Counted from the first letter of the stretch, positions 11,701 to 25,698 are shown. The stretch is DNA of 64,000 nt from Glandiceps talaboti (GCF_964340395.1 NC_135556.1:22521723-22585722), one strand, 5' to 3'. Notes: generated by a model not told the origin, from the letters alone. A program made the numbers and translations.

Positions 11701-12320
11701 CATTTGGAATAATTATTACAGCTATAATATATCTTTTAATTATATTTGTAAATATGAAAAATAAAGGAAAGTCATACAGAGTTAGGATGAAAATATCAAG
11801 CCATGGTTTTTAATTATAAATGTACACAAAAAGTACATTACTGCTGTACAAATAGTGGAATGTGAATTTTTCAAACCAAACACCTTTCAATGTAAGTGTT
11901 CGTTCATGAAAGGAAATATGTACTTTGTCAATACAGAACAGTATAGATTTTCTCGTAATAATGTTTTTCCAGGTGTTTAATGTGTAGGTTTATCAGTACA
12001 AGAGAAGTATATGCATATCACATTTTATTCCAAAATTTGTTTGAGATTCATATTTCAGACAAAGAAGTGTGGTGATATAATTGATGATATGGTACTGGTT
12101 CAATGAATTTGACCCAAGTAATTTATTCAAAACCGTTTAAATTCAAAATAAATAACATACATCAAAGACAAGTAAGCCCAAGAGCAATGCATGAATTCAC
12201 TTCCATTAGAAAGTAAGAAAGTGTTGTATTTTAACATGTGTTTTGGGCACTTCCATGTAAATGGTAGAGGCAAACACAACAAAATAATTATGTATAATTA
12301 TTTTAATGTATATATTGTAT
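8760..12320. other. intronic or intergenic AT-rich DNA, no gene recognised
   Basis: The longest frame is 116 codons on the minus strand (9507-9857). It starts in an AT-rich tract, carries no recognisable motif and is within chance expectation. A frame of 82 codons at 11391-11639 covers a slightly CpG-richer patch (about 11470-11600) but shows no domain. Otherwise the stretch is simple AT-rich sequence. Confidence 0.5.
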
Positions 12321-12329
12321 ATTTTTATC

Positions 12330-12406
12330 TCGACACTGTGTGAGAAGAGCCTTTGGCTCAACAGTCTATCGAGTTTAAATAAAGTCTAATAATAATAATA
12401 ATAATA
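12330..12406 (+). mobile_element. probable LINE 3' terminus with (AAT)n tail
   Basis: The stretch has a compact GC-richer terminus with GAGAAGAGCCTTTGGCTC (a small palindrome), then TTTAAATAAAGTC and a tail of (TAA/AAT)n at about 12388-12406. This arrangement, a UTR stem and polyadenylation-like AATAAA followed by a short-unit tail, is typical of the 3' end of RTE/CR1-group retrotransposons. No coding remnant is visible upstream. Confidence 0.45.
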
Positions 12407-14790
12407 TGTTTTCATTCAAAAAGGCATGGTGTGAACAGTGTGTTCGGATAGTTTCAAGGATATGTCGGTACCATACTTATAGACGTTGGTCTCTTTCCAA
12501 TGGCTATGGTATGACATATACAGTTTTGGTGATGCCTGATTAAATGTAAAATGAAATCCCAGGATTTAGTAGACTCAGGTGACATTTGCCTTTTAAAATA
12601 TTCACAAAACTCAGAGACATGGCATGAATATTTGTATTGTAATGGTATTAAGACAGAAATATACTGGGTGGGGTTGATAAATATGAGGTCAAAATAAATC
12701 ATGCAACTTGCCAGTAACAGTAGATGAGAGAATTTATTGATTGGAAAGGAAAAGAAGTTAGCCTGCAATTTAGATTTCATAATCTGATAACAAAGCATGT
12801 AAATTCTATTAACTATTTAATTATCTTTAGTCAATAACCAGGGTATAACACTCACTCACTACACAGAACTGTTGTGATATCAATACTACAATTGCACACT
12901 ATACTATGATGATGGGATCATAGATAGAATGTGTGTATCGTGATTTAGTACTTCAATTACCTGTAAATTCATCCAACCCCCATCAAAATGAATTATTTCA
13001 TAATTTAATAGACTAGAAAGTGATATTTGACTCCATTTTATATATAGTATAGTGATAAAGTACCCTTTTTGGAATCTGAGATTAGACGAAAGCTATGTAG
13101 TCGAAACTAGATTCCAAAAATATAGTAATGTTATTTGATACACATAGGTAACACATTCTCTTTTAATTTCATCAATGTACTAGTAAATAAAATAAGTGAA
13201 TTAATTAATAACTGAATAAATAAATCAGTAATTACAAGAAAATACATGGTTATTAAAAACATACTAAAAGGAATTCTGACTAAAAATACAAAAGTATCAC
13301 TTTCAATTCTACCTAAATTTATTTCTGTATTTTATGGAGGCAAGTACTCAGTAACTTTGTAAGGCAAGTATTTTGAATGTCAACTCATAATTTTAAACAA
13401 AAATTGATACACCATTATTATGGATGAATTTGACTTTTAACCAAGCACTGTATGTATGCCATACTTATCCTTTTCATTCTGGCAACATTTTTTTTCATTG
13501 GATATGAAAAATTGATTGAAACTTGATAGGCTTTGTAAAGCTTCTATTCCATATCTATATTTTATCACAAATAGATTTTATCATCTTGATATAAATTACC
13601 ATTTAAAAACAACTGTACAAGTTTCATTTCATACACATTAGTGAAATGAAATTTATAAGAATCATATATTAATACATATTTGTATCCTGCTTGTCAATTT
13701 TCAATTTAACTCTCAAGATGACGCACTAAGTACAAATGTAGCTGAGAATGTCAGTAAGGAGTTGTTCAACAAATTTGTACAATATCTTTTAAAATGTTTC
13801 CTTGTGAATTTAGTATCCTTTGGAAGTAATATTCATTAATATTACAAGAGATGCTGACACATTTATACACATTCCTTTAATTGATCTAACTAGGTTGCAA
13901 TACTTGATATTGTTAATTTACCAACGACCTTCAAATTGATTTATTAATGTTTCCATGACAGGACAATTAATATTTCATTGTGACATATCATGTAGTGATG
14001 CTTTTTTTCAGGAGAGACTCTTTTCTCTATCATGGAGTCCACTGGGATCCTAGAAAATTGCTATTGTGAAAAATTCAAAAGAAAATGTTTAAAAAATGTG
14101 GCGGAAATAACTTCATAATCATACTGATAAATGTGGACATTAATCACAATATGCATGTCTGAATGAAAAAATATAGAAAATTATAAAATTTACTGAAATA
14201 TTTGTTGATTTATTAGGAAGGTCTGACCAATGGAGGGTTACCAAATATTTAAATACAACCAATACCTCCTAGATAGAATCGTCTATAGTCTGCAGTGTAC
14301 AGTTAGAGTTCGCCACTAGGCCTTGGTGCTCACTCATTCACATAATAACAAAATGTATTATCATGCAACATCTATCAAACTCTAGGTGTTAGAAATTTCT
14401 GTGGAGAACATGGAGAGTGTTCAGCTTCTATTCTAGGCTTTCTTCATCATTTTGTCGTACTACTAGTGGAAATTATTTCTATAATTTTACTTATTACAAA
14501 TTTGTAGTTAAAGATTAAGTGTGATTAAATGTGAAATAGAGAAAGTAAAATTTTTGTATGCTCAAACATAATTTTTCCAAATTGTTTTGGTTGATTTCAC
14601 CTTAATATAACCCTCATTGTTACAATAGTATCGACATACATACTAGTATATACAGAAATAAGAAAGTAAACCAAGCCTGCTTGCATACATGTATTTATTC
14701 AAAGTCAAACTTGAAATCAAGTAAAATATTGAGTACCAATTTGACAAGGTACATGTATTGTCTCGTTATGGCTACAAGAAACATTACATA
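12407..14790. other. non-coding AT-rich DNA
   Basis: Very AT-rich and CpG-poor. The longest frame is 114 codons on the minus strand (12454-12798), without motifs. Nothing else recognised. Confidence 0.5.
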
Positions 14791-14791
14791 A

Positions 14792-14957
14792 CAGTTTTTT
14801 TATTAAGGGCAGTAAGCAGGTGATTTCTACTCGAGTTCCCCTGTCATTTTACGGGGGTTACCCACCAAAATTATGGCAAATGTATTGGAAACTATGCCAG
14901 TTTTACCATATTACCCATTTCTATTACCGGGGTTCTACAATCTTAGCAAAAACGCTG
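14792..14957 (+). mobile_element. MITE-like dispersed repeat, CAGTG family, copy 1
   Basis: This 166-bp unit starts CAGTTTTTTTATTAAGGGC and ends CTTAGCAAAAACGCTG. Inside are the family landmarks: TTTACGGGGGTTACCC, a central AACTATGCCAGTTTTACC, and TTACCGGGGTTC. It is related in sequence and order to 16868-17007 (opposite strand), 49020-49196 and 50661-50820. The ends are imperfect inverted repeats of CAGTGTTTTTGC, and there is no coding capacity. A CAGTG-type terminus recalls hAT-group MITEs, but I find no clean 8-bp duplication. Confidence 0.6.
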
Positions 14958-15768
14958 TATAATAGTACATGCTGATAAATTGAAAGTCATATGAAAATAA
15001 CATTAATGAGAAAATTGAAGTAATTTTGTTGAGATAATTGACACTGAGGATAAAAATACATTTCATTATGAAATGTAAATATGTAATTTATATTATGTGG
15101 TGACGGAAGCTGAGAGCAACAGATGCTCTTTCATCATATCTCATAATGTAGTCTGTTTTCTGAAGTACCATCATGTTGTACCATGCAGCAGGTCATCAGC
15201 AGGTCAATCAATATGTCTACCTTTTGTGATTTTAAATAGTTATATTTAGTTACAAGGCTGTCTGTGATCTTATTCACCATGAAATGCTACCTTTATTTCA
15301 ACTATTTGAATTATTCATTATTTATCTCCATACATACTAATTTACAAGAAAAATATGATTGCTACATGTTTTATGTAACTAAACTTGCAGCCCCTCCCTT
15401 GGACACCCTTTCCCCCACATTGTTCATGACAGGTTATATTTGTTTTAACTTAGTGTCTTTAGAGTTTTGATACAAAAAGATAATGGTTTTGTAACAGTCA
15501 TTTCAACATCAATAGAGATTTAGTTTGTAGCCATGGTTGTCAATATTGATAGTGGTAGAGATATAAATAATTTTACCATTCATTATAGAATATTCTGATA
15601 TCAAAGTACAAAATTGAAGGAGCGTGCACATAGGTAACTGAATGATAAACATCCTCACAATTTTATTCCAATCAATGGTTGCTGTGCAGTACTAGTCTCA
15701 GTTACGCACTGATCTTGTCCCACCCAGGCCTATAGTACAGGCTCTGCGATCAAGTGTTATTATGTGTT

Positions 15769-15782
15769 AGCGCCCTCTACAG
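15769..15782 (-). promoter_or_regulatory. CTCF-like core motif
   Basis: The minus strand reads CTGTAGAGGGCGCT, matching AGAGGGCGC of the CTCF core, with a non-matching 5' part. Confidence 0.25.
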
Positions 15783-15869
15783 TTATAGTCTGTGTTGCTT
15801 TTGTCTTTACAAGGCATGACCTATGTTTAGGTACTTCATCATGATTGACATGGTTTTTTTTATTGTCGT

Positions 15870-15894
15870 GTTTTGTTTTGTTTTGTTTTGTTTT
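15870..15894. repeat. (TTTTG)n microsatellite
   Basis: Five consecutive GTTTT units in plus-strand sequence. Confidence 0.9.
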
Positions 15895-16414
15895 ATTACA
15901 GTTCTTTTATTTTGGATCATTTAGTAACGGCATTATAGTTACAAATTCCTGTTCTGATGCCAATATTTTTTATGATTACCACATGGCATAAGAAAGTGTA
16001 TTTGCATATCCTTTTGAATAGTGAGACCCTTCTGGGAACTTTTATTCACATCAGCACAATGTTGTTGTTCATTTTTCACCATCAAGTGTAAAGACACACT
16101 TCAAGTGTGAAATAGGAAATTAACAATAATACAAAGCAAGAGGCAGTCCTCAAACCACAACAAATAAACACTGAATAAAACCATTTTAGTGTAAACCTTG
16201 AAGTTGAAGCCTTCGTAGTATTTCAAGAACTGTGCAAGATGTTCTGTAAAACTATACCTCAATTAAAATTCAAAGCAAGTTTTTTTATTTCCACACTTTG
16301 AGAAACATTAAAGGAGGAGTTCATAGAGAAGTATCCTGGCATTCTAAAACAGCCATCTACAAATAGTCACTTTCACAAACTAAACATTGTTGTAAACCAG
16401 GGCCTCTTTACAAT

Positions 16415-16473
16415 AGCATCCATTACGTGCTCACCATATTTCGTTGTGTCAGCAGGAATGGCTTGCAAGAATG
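16415..16473 (+). repeat. dispersed repeat, GGCACCATCC...GGCTTGCGAGAATG family, copy 1 (divergent)
   Basis: Shares the ordered words AGCATCCATTA, CATATTTCGTTGTGTCAGCAG and GGCTTGCAAGAATG with the copies at 46424-46543 (minus) and 55481-55552 (plus). This is the most diverged of the three and lacks the GGCACC start. No coding capacity. Confidence 0.5.
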
Positions 16474-16867
16474 AAACTAAATGATGTGATCATATGGAAA
16501 GAAAAAACCATGTGTATCAGTTGTGTTGAGCTTGGTGTATATATGTTACAAGGTTTTCTTAGAAAAGCCCTTGGGTGACTAGTGCTAGGCTAATAGTTAA
16601 CATCTGGTATGGTTGATAAAAGTGTAGATCATAAGTCACTAAATAAGAATACTCTAGAATTACATGTAATCCTAGTGCCCTGCCAAATGTCATTATACTT
16701 ACCTAAGAATCTTGGATTGAATTACACCCTCAAGTTGATATTGAAATTAAATGTAGGACTTTTTCCCCATGGAAATACTTTCTTTACTTTATTGATTTAA
16801 AGAACAATCCATCCATATGAAAATGAAGTACTTTAATAGTATTAGTACAATAATGCATTCCCTTGGA

Positions 16868-17007
16868 CAGTGTTTTTGCTAAGGTTCGGGAACCCTGGTA
16901 AAATAATCCGGGAATAAAACTGGCATAGTTTTCAATGCATTGTACCACAATTTTGGTGGGGAACACTGGTAAAATGACAGGGGAACTCAGGTAGATTTTA
17001 CATACTG
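16868..17007 (-). mobile_element. MITE-like dispersed repeat, CAGTG family, copy 2
   Basis: An inverted-orientation copy. It begins CAGTGTTTTTGCTAAGGTTC and carries the complements of the family landmarks (CCCTGGTAAAATAA, AACTGGCATAGTTTTCAATG, GGTAAAATGACAGGGG). The far end, near 17007, is degraded. Confidence 0.6.
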
Positions 17008-17636
17008 TGCTGCTTTGGAACTTTGTTACATATGTATTGTACTTTTGCATTCGATCAGGAAAAAGGGAAATATAAGATATTAGAAGAAATGTTAAAAGTT
17101 CTAAATGACCAATTTATTGTATATCCTGATCATCATGATCATCAAGTGTGCCCTGTAAACCACTTTGACATACTGACGCACACAATTTCTACTGACGCAT
17201 GATGCACCAAAATTTGGTGTTCGCTTACATTTTTGTATTTCTTACTATGTGGTGACACACAAGTTTCTATCATTTTGACCCACAGCAACAAAATTTGGCT
17301 ATCATTAGAGGGTACACCACTGATCTTTTATAACACATCATATGACAAAACAGTCCATATATGGATAGTAGTTAGAAGGATCCATAAGTACGTGTAGCAG
17401 GCCAGGATTTTGTTTATCCAAGTTATGTCAAGGTATAGATGTAATCAAAATTCATATAAAAAGTTTTCAATTAAAGACAGTCTTACAACTAGCTTTTGAT
17501 TATTCTGATACAATGCACAAAAACTAAGATCATAAAACAAAAATGAAAATATGAAACAAAAATTGAGATTATGAAACAAAAAGTAAGATTAGATACACAG
17601 TATGTTTTGATAGAACTTTCCAAAGTAGAGCCTAAA

Positions 17637-17995
17637 ATAAATTGTTTGGTTCCGGTTACCCGACCCCCACCTAGTTTTTCAATGCTGACCCCAATTTTTT
17701 TTTACATATTCAAGAAAAAGTAATAAAATCATGAAAATTGTGAAGTCTTGCCAGAAATAGTGGATGTGGAAACTGACATCAACTTAAAAAGACAATATAA
17801 AACTGTTCTTCTAATCTGTAATAGCTATACATTAGAGGGGAAGAAACCAATAACACAGACCATGTGGAAAACAACAAAAAACATAACTGCCTAAACTAGA
17901 CACTCACACATGAAAAAAAAATACAGTAAAAATAAAATTAAAAATCTACCAACCCCACCTATTCTAAAATTGAGCGTAATCGGAAGCACTAAATT
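17637..17995. repeat. possible degenerate inverted-repeat element
   Basis: The left end carries TTCCGGTTACCCGACCCCCACCTA. The right end, read in complement, carries TTCCGATTACGCT and a GGTGGGGTTGG block, both next to long T/A runs. The resemblance is imperfect and no target duplication is visible. This may be an old DNA-transposon remnant. Confidence 0.3.
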
Positions 17996-18426
17996 TTTTT
18001 TTATAGGCTTAGTTGACCCTTTTTTGACAAGCTAAAAATGTTGGTGATTATTTTACTTACTACCCTGGTAGCCTCAAGCATGAAATTAACGTAAAGTTAG
18101 ACAAGTGTATGCACATACAGTCTAGAGGCAATCCCGTGGCTTGGAATCCAAAGATATCCTTCACCATGTCAGGTGAAATGGATGGCTCAAGCACCATGTT
18201 CTGTGCTAAATTTTAAATGTAAATAAATTACTACCAACAGCTGTATTACAGGCAACAGGCAAAAGTTTGAAAATCTGGTAACTATCATGAAATAAGTACT
18301 TGTATGTAGGTTACATCTCAATGTTTGCAAAGATTTTGCAGGGACTTACTCTGAACAATGTATGGGGAACAATTTTCAACCTCATGATTTTCAGCAATTG
18401 TGTACAATGTAAGTGCTGTGAAATCA

Positions 18427-18555
18427 TCTCAAGAACCCAAACTTTATGATGATGCCTTTACAAGTTTATTGAAAAAATGCATAATGTAAAGTGATGTCAA
18501 ATCATGAAAATAACTCTCAAGAACCCAAACTTTATGATGATGCCTTTACAAGTTT
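18427..18555. repeat. direct duplication, 88-bp period
   Basis: A 41-bp segment (TCTCAAGAACCCAAACTTTA... through CAAGTTT) occurs identically at 18427-18467 and 18515-18555. The interval between them is diverged, so only part of the duplicated unit is still alike. Confidence 0.85.
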
Positions 18556-18559
18556 TTTC

Positions 18560-21125
18560 TGTTGGAAAAATGCCACTAAAACGGTGTGAGAGTCTAACAA
18601 CTATTTATTTTGTAAATTGGACTACTTGGTGAACAACAGGAGCCAAAATAGTTGTATTATGCCCTAGGTAAACAAGCTGAGGCAGTTAGAGCATGTTTAC
18701 CAAAACAATGAATGCAAGAATGCATTTACTGTAAGACCTGTAAAAGCCATTTGTACCAGGTATAGAGAAGAGAAAAGGTGCTTATTCAACAGAATTACTG
18801 CTTAATGACCTATTAAAATGTACCACACTCTGCCATTACAGTTGTGTAGCACAGAATGGACAAGGCATACAGGACATTCACACTATCTGCACATGCTCAG
18901 TTGTATGGGAATCTCATTAATAATTAATCCTATTTACATTTACATATGAATTGCCCATGAAATGAAAGATAACTGAGTTCCCCTACAACACATCAGCATT
19001 GTATTGCCTGAATAGTGGAGGTTCGCTCATAGGCCTGCTCTCACCTGAACTGAAAAGGCAAAGCTTGTCTTAGGAATATTTTTGACAGTCGAGCAGTCAA
19101 GCATTGAAGCTGCCTGTGTGAATGGAGTGAATTTTTAGTGAAATTTTCCAGACTTGTATTGGAACAACTCAAGAGACCGATATAGTATTTGACAAATTGT
19201 GCACGTAAGTTTTCTATATTAGATGTTAAACATATGAATAGGATTGTGTAAAGAATAATGGATGGTTTCTTGTTAATTGCTTGAGCAGCTGCCCACTGAC
19301 ATAATGGTCATTGGTGAACATACAGAATGTTATATCTTTATAACTATGTGGTATACTGTTATGATGTAATGGATTGGACCATACTTTACCTAATGAACAC
19401 ATATGTTGCATTTTATACATCTCATCAAAGTCTCAGCCACTGTGTAAATGGTGAACGGTTGTTGCATGCCAGCTACACAGTTGACCCCTCTTTCCTAGCA
19501 GATTGGGTTTCACCTGTTTGATATGGATACTGTGTTACTTTGATTATTTCAGTGGCACTAACATTCATGTTGTTCAGCAGGAAGTAGGACTTTAATAGGT
19601 TAGCACAGTAGCTACAGATTCATACCCCCTGACTTATTATCTCACTAAGCAACAACAAACACAAAGTGTCAGATTTCAAACAAGTACGGTACAATGAGTA
19701 TTTAAACAGTTCTAAATCATAGAAATCCAAACTATAAAAGTGTCATTTATCAACATAATCAAATACAGAAATAAATATTGATTCTAATTCACTCAAAATT
19801 ACCCAGTCTGAAAATGTGTTAGAGATAAACAAATCTCATTCATAATATACTTTTATTTGCAAATTTAAAAAACAAAAAATAATGTGTATGAATAATCAGT
19901 TTGTTAAATGAAACGTTTTCATTGTTTCAATATGAGAAGCTTAGTTGTTTGCAATATTGTCAGCCATTGTGTCATTTAGTATCAGCATACCGACACATAT
20001 TGGTTTTAATACTAGATCATTCACCCAGTGTCACGTTGGCCTGGTGATTGCATACACTCACATAGTAGACAGTCTGACATCCTATAAGTAGCAGCATTGT
20101 CTAATATTGACAGGAAGACTGGTATATTAATATTACAAATATTATCATATTTGTTGGTTGTTAATGTGTTTGAGAACTGTGATATATATATGTTACTATG
20201 GTTGTAGACTAGACATATGTAAATAGAAGTTGGACTATTGTATGACAGTGAAGTATGAATTAACTAGGATTTGGAAATATTTCATCATGTTCACGCTATA
20301 TTCTCCAATCAAGTTACTTGTGGATCGTGATTCAAAATGATCATGGCGGTGTTATCACAGACTTTTGGTGTTATTAATTATGTATGTGCTTATAATTCAT
20401 CCTAATTTCCTGTGATGATTATTTGATCCAAGTAACCTTATTTTGGTGACAGCAAATTTGAATATTTATTTCTTGCACAAAATATACATCTGTGTGTATT
20501 TTGTTCTCTGTCAAGAATAGCATTGAATCAGTTACATTTGTAATATCTAAAAAATCAGAGAGAAAATCTGCCTGATAATGGACAACTCACTTCCATGGTT
20601 GAATTACCAGTGCTGCTCACATTTCAATAATTTGTTTCTCAGTACAAAACATACATATTTGCTGTCAGTCAGGAATACCATGGTTCATTTAATAGGACCT
20701 ATATTAATGTATAGATCTACCTGATCATGAATTACTCACTTCCATGCCTGACTTACTATTGCAATTAATTTATGCGCTGTGTTCAGAGGAATAATTGAGG
20801 TAATCAGTCATTCTCTGAGTGTTACACATTGTAGTAAAACACTACCTCATGCTTGTATTTAGGTCATTTACCAGAACACTTTGATAATATGAATCAGTTG
20901 GTAATTAGTATCTAATGAATGACAAATTGTCATTGTGGGGACAACTTAGACAGATATTAAATGATTAATTCAAATACAATTATAGGGGTACAAACTAGTT
21001 ACTTTGTTATACCACTCTTGTGCAAAATACTGTGAAAGATAAATATTGGTGCTGAATATCTTCATCAGATTGTGAGACATAAGTGGACATAGAATCGGTT
21101 TGAACTCAAATTGAAGTCAGTTCTC
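18560..21125. other. non-coding AT-rich DNA
   Basis: No frame above about 64 codons and no recognised motif. Two frames near 19226-19521 overlap on opposite strands and are chance-sized. Confidence 0.5.
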
Positions 21126-21127
21126 CT

Positions 21128-21401
21128 GTCCCCATGCACTAAACCTGGTTTGAGCTAATTTACGTTTGAATTGGTTTGAAAACCACCTCAGAGGCTGGTT
21201 TTGAACCACTTCAAAATAAATTGGTTTAAAAATGACATAAACCCAAAAGTGAATTTGAAACTGATGCAAAAACAAATTTGATTGATTCCCAAATTAATTG
21301 ATTCCAATCAGTTTTGTTGTGGGACAGAAACCAGTTTAAAACTGATTTAACTGAATTAGTTCAACCTGTGTCTGATTTGAATTGATTCAGGTGGGGACAA
21401 G
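21128..21401. mobile_element. degenerate inverted-repeat element ending in TGTCCCCA
   Basis: The left end starts TGTCCCCATGCACTAAACC and the right end is ...CAGGTGGGGACA, giving inverted TGTCCCCA termini. The interior consists of many short GGTTTGAA / TTCAAACC-type words (for example AATTGGTTTGAAAACC, AAACCAGTTTAAAACTGATT) that pair with one another. It probably represents a non-autonomous DNA element with internally palindromic sequence. No target duplication is evident. Confidence 0.4.
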
Positions 21402-24083
21402 GTATTGTAAATTTTAATAACATGGCTGAGCAAGAGAGCTGTGGTGCTAGCAAACAGTTTGACAAAACCAGTCGACCTGTACTTAATTATGAAACACATG
21501 CAAAATTTTTCAAATTTTTATTCATTCAAAAAGTAAATTAACAACTGATAAATATTCACAGCTTCTATACATTGAATATTATTTATAATATGTTTGTAAA
21601 AATGCATAGGAGAAGGAAGAAATGATATATCATGAAATATTACAATTTTTTTTACCAATTCCCTCTCTGAAAAAAGGGGTAAATCTGCAGGCTGAGAATG
21701 TTTGTCGAAATATTTGTTTAGTGTACACACATCATCATGAAATGAAATTTAAATGAATATAATAATAATAACTTTCTAAATCCTGACAACAGTGTGAGCT
21801 ATCATGAAATATTTGTGGTAAAGCTGACACATTTTCAGTGTATATAGTTCATAAAATGTTGTACTCTAGTTCCTATACAGTATCATTACCATAAATGTTC
21901 ATTCATAGAAACCACAGTTGGCATCCAGCCTAAAAATTTTGTGGTGAACACCACAGTTTGCTATAAAATTTTTGGTAGATATCATTGGACAATTTGCCAA
22001 TTTTGGTATTGATTATAATTTGTATTGACAATACATATGAAATCTATTATTAAATATTGTATGTACCTGTAAGAATCATAAAATGGTGTATTCGTGTCAA
22101 AAGTGAATAGTTATATTGTATTACTCAATATTTCCATTTAGGTACAAAATACAGTGTGCATCATACTGTGTTATTGACAAAATAGCCACCAATAATGAAT
22201 GTGTTCTTTTTTTAAGCGGGATACCAAAGCATTGTGGGAAAGCCACGAATTCAAATGTGTGCAAAGTTCATTCTATGTTCCAAATGACTTGACTACACTG
22301 TTCAACCTGAAATCTTTACATTGTCAAGGTTGATAACAAAATGGCAACGATGCAAGATCTATGTGTTGAACCTACAAAATGTAGTGCTGTGTATTGGAAT
22401 ATTGTCACCTTTCTCTATCTTCCTTATTAAACTCAACATTCTACAACAATCATTCCTTGTCAGGAGTGTAGCCTTTACGACTTCAAAATTGTAAAATCTA
22501 CATAAACAGCCGTGTATATAGTATGACACAACAGAGTATAGACACAACAGTTGTGGGTGTTGTAGATAGAGTGAATGTCTGTTGAAGACCTTGTAACCTT
22601 GGCAGACACTATTATTTGCTTGCTATTGTTGGTATCCTATTGTGTAGTTCATGGTTGACCTGAGATCTGACATAATTGGTAGATAGCTGTGTAGTCTGTA
22701 AGGCTTATTATGAATGGTAATGGAGTTTACACATTAGACTGACCCCACTGTGTGAGGTCAACCAGACCAGGTCATGACCTCATATTACTCCCATGGGATA
22801 ATCCATAAAACATGTTCTCCTTTTAGCTCCTGGGTAGGAATGGAATTCTAAATGCAATGTATGTCTTGTATTGAAAGTGTTTTCCATTGCAGTATTACAC
22901 TGTGAAAAGTTCTGATCTGTAGATATTATTTTGACATTTAACTAAAAAATGACAATTTAAAATTTCATTCAAGTGATAGGAAAAATAAACTTTCAATTTG
23001 TCAAAAAAGATCTCAGAATAGGACTGTTTTGGTGCCCTATTTTAACTGTGTGCAGTGAGAATAAAAACTTGCATATGGAATTGGAACTGTTGAAGTTTGC
23101 ATATCATTTCGAAGACAACAAATTATTCTCAAATAGTTTGAAGTAATAAGGTAGAATAATTCAAATGTACGTAAGTCACAGTATGCTGGTAATTCCCACC
23201 TCATTATTGATAAGGATCGAACCATTGTAATTTTATTTTTGATAGCAGTTCGTACATTGCTACTGGTATTGTTAATTAGTTATGTAGGGCTCAACAAACT
23301 GGGATAGCCAGTATCACTAAAGTCAATGTGAATAATATTGTATGTACATGTGAGTAACAAACTTCAAGACACGTCAAGATGAAAGAAAGACAGTGATTGT
23401 AGATACTCAAATTATAAAAAAACCCCACCATTTTAGGTGTAAAATCAAAATGCAAGTAATGAAATAATGCACAAATACAATGATGCAATTACATGTATTT
23501 GTTAGCACATATTTCAAGATGGTGTTACTTTCATTGACATTCAGCAAGATACAAATTATATCCAATATCGAGTTAGTATTTTTATTGGAAGAGGTATAAA
23601 CTGCATTTGGTGTATTTGATCTGAATAATTGGTAGGAGTATATAAGCATTAAAAGAGAAATTTGAAGCCGTAAGTGGACCAGTAAAGCTATTTAGATGTA
23701 AGGAATCTTAATGTGATATTTGGTTTGTAAGTAGGTCAAGTGTCATTTAGTCTACTAAACAAGATTGATGTTAAGTTCTCTCTACAGTATTTTCACTATA
23801 AAATTAAACAGTATGGTAGCTAAAATACTGAGAGGGAGTGCTGACAGAAGAGAAATAAAATATTTAATTTGATTTTTCTCAGTTTGTAGGTCAGTGCTGA
23901 TCACGAGTAGTCTTCATTGCAATAAAACTCGGCTAGTAGGAATTGGAATGTTGAAAGGAGAGTGAATTATTCAGTCTATGTAATGTACATGTTATAACTA
24001 GTGTCTGTGAGTTGAATCTCAAATTGACACTGACCTAGTTCAGTATATATCATGTACAAGCATGGACTCTGAAACACTACTTA

Positions 24084-24198
24084 CAGGGTTCGCACGGTCC
24101 TGGAAAACCCTGGAAAAACCTGGAATTTCAAACCCTCCCTGGGAAACCCTGGAAAACCCTGGAAAAATGTGCCCTACCCCTGGAAAACCCTGGAAAAT
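24084..24198. repeat. degenerate tandem repeat of CCTGGAAAA
   Basis: It begins CAGGGTTCGCACGGTCCTGG, followed by about eight CCTGGAAAA / CCCTGGAAAAC units with small variations. The same kind of array is common and dispersed in animal genomes. It opens short frames with Pro/Trp/Gly-rich nonsense peptides that should not be taken as coding. Confidence 0.8.
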
Positions 24199-25360
24199 GA
24201 TCATGTTCAATCGAGTCTTACAATTCAGTGTGATTCTAACATTTTTGGGCTAGCGTACACTAATGAATAATTTTGTTGTGTGATTGTGTGATTATGTTTC
24301 ATTCAAAATTGTGAAATTGTGAGTACTTAATGTGAGTACTTATTCTACACTGTTAATACACTATTAACATTATTTTAAAATATCTGGTTTATTTCACCTC
24401 AGTATGGTGACCCACAGGTCATTCATAATGCATTAGGTACAATTCTAAAATGGTTACAGGTGTTGAAACATTTTAAACAAGGAATTTTTCACGATAATGA
24501 CATTATATACTGGAAGATGAAATTGATCATTTAATAAAATCCGACATCATCAGAACAGCATGTACAGTATGTTATAATCAGTTCACTCATTACCATACTG
24601 TAGTAACATAGTGTCTTTGATATCTGTATACATGTATGCATAAATCATGGCATAAAAACACAATCACAATTACAATACAAATGTCAATATGTGATTGTGT
24701 TTTTATACACACATAGACTGGTCTGTTGTAGTTGAATTATGCAAAATAATGAACAATGCTTTGCATGCATGCCAAGAACATCTGTTTAGTATTTTCTGTT
24801 TTCATGATGTGAATGGTTTTAAAGATCCCTTTGAGGACAGTCATTTGAAGTATATGTATATAACCATTAGAGAAGCAGCTGTGAGATGAAACTGTTGATT
24901 TGGTATCTGTGGTGAGTTGTCTCAGATAATGTACAGTTAAGAGTACTGAACTACATTATTAATTCACCTTGAGGTCACCAGTACATGAGTCTATCTCTTT
25001 TGAAATCAGTTGTGCAGATTTGGAAGCTACGGCTTATGTATGTAAGTATGCCAGACAACTCTGAATATGTCTGGAAATTTTGATTCAATTTGACAGTCAT
25101 TTAACTGTGAATGGTTGTGTTACAGCTCTGAAGCGTCTGTGTGATGAATTGTTAACAGGTGAAATAATTACTGAACATTTTGATTCAGGGATTGATTTCA
25201 GATCACTAATATCTGTCATATTATGAATATGTATGTAAAACCATGTACATATGTTACAGTAGTATTAAATTTATAGTAGAGACATACACACATACATGTC
25301 ATCATCAAATTTTCATTTTACAAGACACATGCTCATTGCTTTAGTAGAATATTTAGATAT

Positions 25361-25501
25361 TGTTTGCCATATTTTTTCTTCATTCAGCTAATGAAAATAT
25401 GCATGACCCAAGGGCCTTGTCACTATGAGTCCAGAGACGTGTAGTAACAACTCGTAGGTCCCGAGCATTTTCTGGCTGAATGAGGAAAAATTTGGGGGAA
25501 T
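25361..25501. mobile_element. palindromic MITE-like element, copy A
   Basis: The left arm CCATATTTTTTCTTCATTCAGC pairs with the right arm GCTGAATGAGGAAAAATTTGGGGG. The interior has a further match, GAAAATATGC against GCATTTTCT. It is the same family as 25705-25826, 0.3 kb downstream in the same orientation. No clean target duplication is left. Confidence 0.6.
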
Positions 25502-25698
25502 AATATAATTATACCATTGCCAGTAATATAAAAAAAAGGTTGGGGAAAGTAATGGCAATTTTGAGTATTTCGAACACAGCAAAACCAATGATGTAGACAG
25601 ACCTAGTTATGATATAGACATGCGTTGTTGTGACATAAAATGACCAGAGTATATATTACATATGTTTTGTTGAACCTGGCTTGTGCATGGTATAATTA

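Noticed and set aside
24062-24253. 63-codon frame rich in Trp-Pro-Gly
   Set aside because: Produced by the CCTGGAAAA repeat array.
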